The notes under the pieces were generated by a model. The model was not told where the DNA came from, ran no database searches, and saw only the letters and a program-made list of their open reading frames with translations. Positions 59,776-64,000 of a DNA stretch of 64,000 bases are shown here, one piece after another (position 1 is the first letter of the stretch; each line of letters starts with the position of its first letter). Both the position numbers and the translations under genes were made by a program. Source of the stretch: Verrucomicrobiota bacterium (GTDB taxonomy: Bacteria; Verrucomicrobiota; Verrucomicrobiia; Opitutales; Opitutaceae). Location of the stretch: NCBI GenBank assembly GCA_023416735.1, contig JAEZGX010000020.1, positions 186,001-250,000 of the forward strand, in the 5' to 3' direction.

Positions 59776-60114
59776 ATGAAACTCATCATCGCCATCATCA
59801 AGCCGTTCAAACTCGAAGAAGTGAAGGCCGCGTTGGCCGAGATCAACGTCGAGGGCATGACCGTGACCGAAGTCAAAGGCTTCGGCCGGCAGAAGGGGCA
59901 CACGGAAATCTATCGTGGCAGCGAATACACGGTGGACTTCCTTCCGAAGGTGAAGATCGAAGTCGCCACCGCGGACGCGATGGTCGGCAAAGCAGTCGAT
60001 GCGATCGTGAAATCGGCGAAGACCGGAAAAATCGGCGACGGCAAAGTGTTTGTGCTGCCCGTCGAGGATGTGATCCGCATTCGCACCGACGAGCGGGGCG
60101 AAGCGGCGATCTAA
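59776..60114 (+). CDS. glnK: Nitrogen regulatory protein P-II (GlnK1)
   Basis: A trimeric signalling protein of 112 residues that reads ATP/ADP and 2-oxoglutarate and binds AmtB. The start MKLIIAIIKPFKLEEVKAAL, the T-loop GRQKGHTEIYRGSEYTVDFL with Tyr51 for uridylylation, and the C-terminal GKIGDGKVFVLPVEDVIRIR are complete. It lies 87 bases after amt1 on the same strand and ends at a strong terminator, so amt1-glnK1 form one unit. Confidence 0.97.
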   Translation: MKLIIAIIKPFKLEEVKAALAEINVEGMTVTEVKGFGRQKGHTEIYRGSEYTVDFLPKVKIEVATADAMVGKAVDAIVKSAKTGKIGDGKVFVLPVEDVIRIRTDERGEAAI

Positions 60115-60140
60115 GCGCCTGTAGTCCGTAAGTTCTTTGC

Positions 60141-60174
60141 AACCGGCTCCGTGATGAACGGGGCCGGTTTTTTT
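60141..60174 (+). terminator. Intrinsic terminator after glnK1
   Basis: AACCGGCTCC-GTGATGAAC-GGGGCCGGTT (ten pairs, one G-T) runs into seven T. It separates amt1-glnK1 from amt2. Confidence 0.92.
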
Positions 60175-60202
60175 GTTCCATGACACGACCGCTTGGCGGA
60201 CC

Positions 60203-60218
60203 TGGTATCAATTTTGCT
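60203..60218 (+). promoter_or_regulatory. Sigma-54 (-24/-12) promoter candidate for amt2
   Basis: TGGTATCAATTTTGCT has GG and GC ten bases apart and a consensus TTGCT at -12. It sits just after the glnK1 terminator. The predicted start (~60229) is only ~6 bases before the amt2 ATG, so the mRNA would be nearly leaderless or a later start codon is used. Confidence 0.6.
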
Positions 60219-60234
60219 CAACGAAGGGCCGATT

Positions 60235-61662
60235 ATGAGAAGTTTGCTTCATCTAGTTCGCCCCATCATTGCAGCCGGGTTGTGCTGGTTTACCAGCCTC
60301 GTGGCTTTTGCGCAGGAGGAGCCGGCGGCACCGCCGGCTGAACCTACCATCGAGCAGCGGATCGCCGACCTCGAAGCGTATGTAAACAACACGGCGCGCA
60401 CCGAAGGTGTCGCCTCGAAGATTCCCGGGCCGGGTCCTGGTCACAACGCTTGGCAGATGGTGAGCACGGCGCTTGTGATCTTCATGACGTTGCCCGGCCT
60501 GGCGCTGTTTTACGGCGGCTTGGTGCGCAAAAAGAATGTGCTTTCGGTGCTGGCGCAGTGCCTCGGCATCGCGGGTTTGGTTGCGATCCTGTGGTGGGCG
60601 ATCGGCTACAGCCTGGCATTTTCGGGGGGCAACAGCTTCATCGGCGACACGGCGAATGCGTTTCTGAATGGCGTCGAGCCGACGTCCACGGGCGCCGGGT
60701 ATGTGTGGATCAGCGACATGATGTGGGCGATGTTTCAGCTGAGCTTCGCCATCATCACGCCGGCTCTGATCGTCGGTGCGATTGCCGAGCGCATGAAGTT
60801 TCTCGCGGTGCTGGTGTTCGTCGGACTGTGGATGTTCGCGGTTTATTTTCCCTTCGCGCACATGGTGTGGTCGGGCACGGGTTTGATGTGCGGTCCGCTG
60901 AACCCGAACGCGGGCATCAAGGCGATCGACTTCGCAGGTGGCACGGTGGTGCACATGACCTCGGGGTGGAGCGCGCTCGTGTTGTGCATCATTCTCGGCA
61001 AGCGTCGCGGCTTCGGAAAAGAAGCGATGCCCCCGCACTCGATGGTGCTGTGCATGATCGGCACGGGGATGCTGTGGGTGGGCTGGTATGGTTTTAATGC
61101 GGGCTCGGCGCTCGGCGCGGACGCGATCGCGTCGAATGCGTTTGCGACCACGACGCTGGCGGCGGCGACGGCGGGTTTTGTGTGGGCGCTAACCGAATGG
61201 ATTGTGCGCGGTCACCCGAGCGTGCTCGGATTCTGCTCCGGCATCGTGGCGGGGTTGGTGGTGATCACGCCGGCGGCCGGATTCGTTTCGGTGAGCTCGG
61301 CGGTGATCATGGGCATCATCGCCGGTATTGTTCCTTACCTCGCGGTGGCGCATCTGAAGAAGATGCTCGGTTACGATGACGCGCTGGACACGTTCGGCGT
61401 GCACGGCGTCGGCGGCACCTTGGGCGCGATCCTCACGGGCATCTTTGCGGACGAGAAGGTCAACTCGGTCGTCGACGGCCTCAAGGACGGCCTCGTGCTG
61501 GAACAGGTGAAGGCGGTTTTGTTAACGATCGTGTGGAGCGTCGTAGCGACGACGATCATCGCGTTCATCGTGAAGGCGACGGTCGGACTGCGCGCTTCGC
61601 CCGAGGTCGAATCGGCTGGGCTTGATATCAGCGAGCACGGCGAAGAAGGCTATATCGGTTAA
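60235..61662 (+). CDS. amtB: Ammonium transporter 2
   Basis: A second ammonium channel of ~475 residues, only distantly similar to the first. A signal peptide (IIAAGLCWFTSLVAFAQ) and a ~50-residue periplasmic linker with a proline-rich part come first. Core marks: WQMVSTALVIFMTLPGLALF, YGGLVRKKNVLSVLAQC, FAGGTVVHMTSGWSALVL and DTFGVHGVGGTLGAILTG with the twin pore histidines, GWYGFNAGSALGA, and tail GLDISEHGEEGYIG. ATG 60235 has AAGGG before it; TTG 60244 would leave a full signal peptide too. glnK2 follows 18 bases downstream, a tight amtB-glnK operon. Confidence 0.96.
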   Translation: MRSLLHLVRPIIAAGLCWFTSLVAFAQEEPAAPPAEPTIEQRIADLEAYVNNTARTEGVASKIPGPGPGHNAWQMVSTALVIFMTLPGLALFYGGLVRKKNVLSVLAQCLGIAGLVAILWWAIGYSLAFSGGNSFIGDTANAFLNGVEPTSTGAGYVWISDMMWAMFQLSFAIITPALIVGAIAERMKFLAVLVFVGLWMFAVYFPFAHMVWSGTGLMCGPLNPNAGIKAIDFAGGTVVHMTSGWSALVLCIILGKRRGFGKEAMPPHSMVLCMIGTGMLWVGWYGFNAGSALGADAIASNAFATTTLAAATAGFVWALTEWIVRGHPSVLGFCSGIVAGLVVITPAAGFVSVSSAVIMGIIAGIVPYLAVAHLKKMLGYDDALDTFGVHGVGGTLGAILTGIFADEKVNSVVDGLKDGLVLEQVKAVLLTIVWSVVATTIIAFIVKATVGLRASPEVESAGLDISEHGEEGYIG

Positions 61663-61680
61663 CCCTTAAATCCTGACGCC

Positions 61681-62019
61681 ATGAAACTTGTTACTGCCAT
61701 CATCAAGCCGTTCAAACTCGAGGAAGTGAAAGCTGCCCTCTCCGAAGTCGGAATCGAGGGTATGACTGTCACCGAAGTGAAAGGCTTCGGCCGGCAGAAG
61801 GGTCATACCGAGATCTACCGCGGCAGCGAATACACAGTGGATTTCCTGCCGAAGGTGAAGATCGAGATCGCGACGACCGACGCACTGGTTGGCAAAGCGA
61901 TCGATGCGATCATCAAGTCGGCGAAAACGGGGAAGATCGGCGACGGAAAGATCTTCGTGACGCCAGTCGAGGACGTGATCCGCATCCGCACGGACGAGCG
62001 CGGCGACGCCGCGCTTTGA
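61681..62019 (+). CDS. glnK: Nitrogen regulatory protein P-II (GlnK2)
   Basis: A P-II protein of 112 residues, nearly identical to GlnK1: MKLVTAIIKPFKLEEVKAAL, the same T-loop GRQKGHTEIYRGSEYTVDFL with Tyr51, differing mainly at ~60-80 (KIEIATTDALVGKAIDAIIK) and in VFVTPVED. Cotranscribed with amt2 (18-base gap), then a terminator. Probably the dedicated gate of the second channel. Confidence 0.97.
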   Translation: MKLVTAIIKPFKLEEVKAALSEVGIEGMTVTEVKGFGRQKGHTEIYRGSEYTVDFLPKVKIEIATTDALVGKAIDAIIKSAKTGKIGDGKIFVTPVEDVIRIRTDERGDAAL

Positions 62020-62046
62020 TCGACGACTTGGAGGTTTTAATCGGAC

Positions 62047-62078
62047 GGCCGGCCTGGAACGGGCCGGCCTTTCTTTTT
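62047..62078 (+). terminator. Intrinsic terminator after glnK2
   Basis: GGCCGGCC-TGGAACG-GGCCGGCC followed by TTTCTTTTT. It ends the amt2-glnK2 unit. Confidence 0.88.
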
Positions 62079-62152
62079 GCGGCTGAGCCGGATCGCACTT
62101 GCGGAGGGGGGAGAAGCAGATGAGCTTCACGGGCGTAATTCAATTTTGACCC

Positions 62153-62491
62153 ATGAAACTGATCATCGCCGTCATCAAACCGTTCAAACTCGAGGAAGTG
62201 AAAGCCGCCCTTTCGGGCATCGGTGTCGAAGGAATGACCGTGACGGAAGTGAAAGGCTTTGGGCGCCAGAAAGGACACACGGAGATTTATCGGGGAAGCG
62301 AATACACGGTGGATTTCCTGCCGAAGGTGAAAGTCGAGATCGCGACCTCGGATGCGATCGCGCCGAAAGTCGTCGAAACGATCGTCCGCACGGCGAAGAC
62401 CGGGAAGATCGGCGACGGCAAGGTGTTCGTGTTGCCGGTCGAAGATGTGATCCGCATCCGCACCGACGAACGCGGTGAAGGCGCGGTCTAG
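62153..62491 (+). CDS. glnK: Nitrogen regulatory protein P-II (GlnK3)
   Basis: A third P-II copy of 112 residues with intact T-loop (GRQKGHTEIYRGSEYTVDFL, Tyr51). It differs at ~65-80 (KVEIATSDAIAPKVVETIVR) and lacks an amt partner. It lies between two terminators, so it must have its own promoter. It could regulate other targets such as NtrB or GlnE, or back up the two GlnK proteins. Confidence 0.96.
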   Translation: MKLIIAVIKPFKLEEVKAALSGIGVEGMTVTEVKGFGRQKGHTEIYRGSEYTVDFLPKVKVEIATSDAIAPKVVETIVRTAKTGKIGDGKVFVLPVEDVIRIRTDERGEGAV

Positions 62492-62518
62492 CCGCGAATT
62501 TCTCTGGATTTTGTCACG

Positions 62519-62548
62519 AGCCGATCTCTTGCAGGAGATCGGCTTTTT
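62519..62548 (+). terminator. Intrinsic terminator after glnK3
   Basis: AGCCGATCTC-TTGCAG-GAGATCGGCT, a perfect ten-base stem with a T-run. It lies between glnK3 and the convergent minus-strand gene. Confidence 0.92.
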
Positions 62549-62595
62549 GTTGGGTTACGCGATCGCGGAGCTGGTCGCGTGGCGGCGAGACTGCT

Positions 62596-63327
62596 TCAGG
62601 GCTGGAAACGAATCCAGCGCTCGTCGATCGGATCGCCCCGCGAGCTGAGCCCATGATGCCGCCAGGTGTCGCCGCTGACTTCCCCACCGAAAGAAAGCTC
62701 GGCGCCGACACGGGAATTATCGCGGGAGAAGAAGTCGATTTTTTCAACGTAGCGCCCGTTTTCGAACGTGAATGTGCCGCCGCCCGTGCCGGAGAATTCA
62801 CCGGTTTCGATGTTGATGGCGACCCATTGGAAGCGCGTGCCGGAGAGAATTTTCAGCGTGCGACGAGCGCGCAGCGGCATCTCTTGGAACGTGCCGTTGA
62901 CGTTGCGGCCGTTGATGCGCCAGACGCCGGCGAGGGGGTTTTCAGCGCGATCGAGGCGGGTCCAGATTTGCGTGGATTCGCCGGGAGGAGTGATATGCAG
63001 CGTGTCGTTTTCCAGTCGGAGTTGGAGATGGAGATCCTGGCCGACCTCCTGCGGCTCCGCGGAGTCGAATTGAATCGTGCTGCGGGCGGTGGAGTCTGGG
63101 TTGATCACGTAGGTTCCGCCTCTCGTGCGCTCGAATTTGCCGGGGCTGAAGGTGGCGATGGACCAATAGTTCGCCGTGACGGTGAGCACATGCTTGGGCT
63201 CGCCTTCGATTTGCCAGGCGCCGACGAGATCTTCGGCGGTGAGTTCCGCGGGCGAATCCGTGGTGGCGCCCACGGCAGAGACGGCGAGTCCGATCAAGGC
63301 GAGAAAGGGTAGGAGTAACGTTTTCAC
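62596..63327 (-). CDS. Secreted two-repeat beta-rich protein of unknown function
   Basis: A 243-residue protein. The GTG at 63327 starts a clean signal peptide (LLLPFLALIGLAVSAVGA); the frame upstream has no better start. Two similar halves each begin with a G-x-W motif (EDLVGAWQIEGEPKHVLTVT; NPLAGVWRINGRNVNGTFQE) and continue with alternating polar/hydrophobic strands, as in lipocalin-like barrels. No catalytic site. It is convergent with glnK3. I do not recognise a named family; a periplasmic binding or stress protein is one guess. Confidence 0.75.
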   Translation of the reverse strand: MKTLLLPFLALIGLAVSAVGATTDSPAELTAEDLVGAWQIEGEPKHVLTVTANYWSIATFSPGKFERTRGGTYVINPDSTARSTIQFDSAEPQEVGQDLHLQLRLENDTLHITPPGESTQIWTRLDRAENPLAGVWRINGRNVNGTFQEMPLRARRTLKILSGTRFQWVAINIETGEFSGTGGGTFTFENGRYVEKIDFFSRDNSRVGAELSFGGEVSGDTWRHHGLSSRGDPIDERWIRFQP

Positions 63328-63594
63328 GGGGCGAAGTTGAAGCGAGGTGGGCCGAGAGGAAAGGAGTTCCGTGCGAGATGGGTGGATCGTTTTGTTGGCG
63401 TCCGCCTGGAGCGAGGACGCGGGGAAGCCCTGCGTGTGCGGATGCAAGTTCGTCCGCGCGATGGTCGGTCGGTGATCGAATGCCTGTCATCGCGACGCTC
63501 CTTGCAGGAGATTGGATTTATGCTGGCTGCGTAACCTTACGTGAGGTCCGCCGTTGATTTTGACAGAAGGAAAGTGGCAAGCAGGATTTTATAG

Positions 63595-64000
63595 ATGATG
63601 TTTATTGCTCGTGTGTTGCAAATCTTTTCCTCGGTTGGAGTCGGGACGTTTTTCTTCGTTGCAGGCACATGTGACATGCACGCCGCGGTGGTGGAGTGGG
63701 TGGGCGAAGAAACGCGGGTGCTCGGTGTCAGCCAACACGAAGGGGGCGTCTTCGTTGCGACGGAGAACGGACTTTGGCGACGGAAAGAGTCGGAAAAGAA
63801 GTTCGCGGTGGCGTGGCGGGCGGCGGCGAAAGGTGTCGTCAGCAGCGGTCCGCTGGTGGAGGGCGGAAAGATTTTTCTGGTGGTGAACAACGAGCTCCTG
63901 GAGTCACCGGTGGCGCCGGTGCTGGAGTTCAAGGCGGTGTCGGTGGGCGCGGAAGTGTGGGCGTTGCCGCGACGTGTGGGGGATCGCTGGGTGGTGCAGA
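63595..64000 (+). CDS. Secreted protein, possible beta-propeller sensor, 3' end outside window
   Basis: The frame is open from the ATG pair at 63595/63598 to the window edge (135 codons). It starts MMFIARVLQIFSSVGVGTFF then FVAGTCDMHA, a signal peptide. The following strands (VLGVSQHEGGVFVATENGLW, VVSSGPLVEGGKIFLVVNNE) have the repeat rhythm of propeller blades as in sensor kinase input domains. An AGGATT word lies before the start. The full domain order cannot be seen. An in-frame stop does not occur within the window, so this is a real partial gene candidate. Confidence 0.65.
   Translation, partial: MMFIARVLQIFSSVGVGTFFFVAGTCDMHAAVVEWVGEETRVLGVSQHEGGVFVATENGLWRRKESEKKFAVAWRAAAKGVVSSGPLVEGGKIFLVVNNELLESPVAPVLEFKAVSVGAEVWALPRRVGDRWVVQ

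Noticed and set aside
62090..62102. Possible sigma-54 site before glnK3 (GG...GC)
   Set aside because: The spacing is nine bases instead of ten and the TGG half is missing.
63560..63565. TTGACA -35-like hexamer before the last partial gene
   Set aside because: No -10 element at a suitable distance could be found.

Overview
The window is GC-rich bacterial DNA. Gene content and intergenic style point to Verrucomicrobiota, most likely family Opitutaceae. The reasons are two-partner secretion proteins with MBG repeats, large PAS and beta-propeller hybrid kinases, several amt-glnK pairs, a patatin next to di-haem cytochromes, and many short CACGGATG / CACGAA / CGCGAA repeats between genes. The taxon is inferred from this pattern; no rRNA or tRNA gene was found to anchor it.

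Layout. 0-4.6 kb: the end of an adenine deaminase gene, a membrane-anchored coiled-coil protein, a fused DUF2064/GT2 transferase, and alanine dehydrogenase behind two AT-rich 19-bp palindromes. 4.6-28 kb: a surface-protein island. A LytS/LytR-type pair precedes tpsA1-tpsB1. A convergent hybrid kinase and LuxR-type regulator follow, then a divergent second pair tpsA2-tpsB2. The intergenic region between the kinase and tpsA2 carries two near-identical palindromes, which suggests that this two-component system controls the locus. 28-35.9 kb: a ParB-like protein behind a terminator-like hairpin, a zinc peptidase with a helical C-terminal part, a cyclophilin, recF, a TauE/SafE permease, ruvC and a SulP transporter. 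36-45 kb: two PAS hybrid kinases with ferrochelatase between them; one kinase has seven tandem copies of a divergent PAS-like module. 45-47 kb: a small unknown gene and gpmI.

47-56 kb: a five-gene minus-strand operon encodes a lipoprotein di-haem cytochrome, a small unknown domain protein, a protein fusing that same domain to a membrane-anchored di-haem cytochrome, a third di-haem cytochrome, and a membrane-embedded patatin phospholipase. This combination is the best candidate for an undescribed system, perhaps handling oxidised lipid. 56-62.5 kb: aspS, then a nitrogen block (amt1-glnK1, amt2-glnK2, glnK3) cut into transcription units by three clear terminators, with sigma-54-type -24/-12 sites before each amt gene. 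The window ends with a two-repeat secreted protein and the start of a secreted gene that runs off the edge.

Overall the window reads as chromosomal DNA combining housekeeping genes (aspS, gpmI, recF, ruvC, hemH) with sensory, secretion and redox accessory modules. No CRISPR array, insertion sequence, prophage, tRNA or rRNA was seen.
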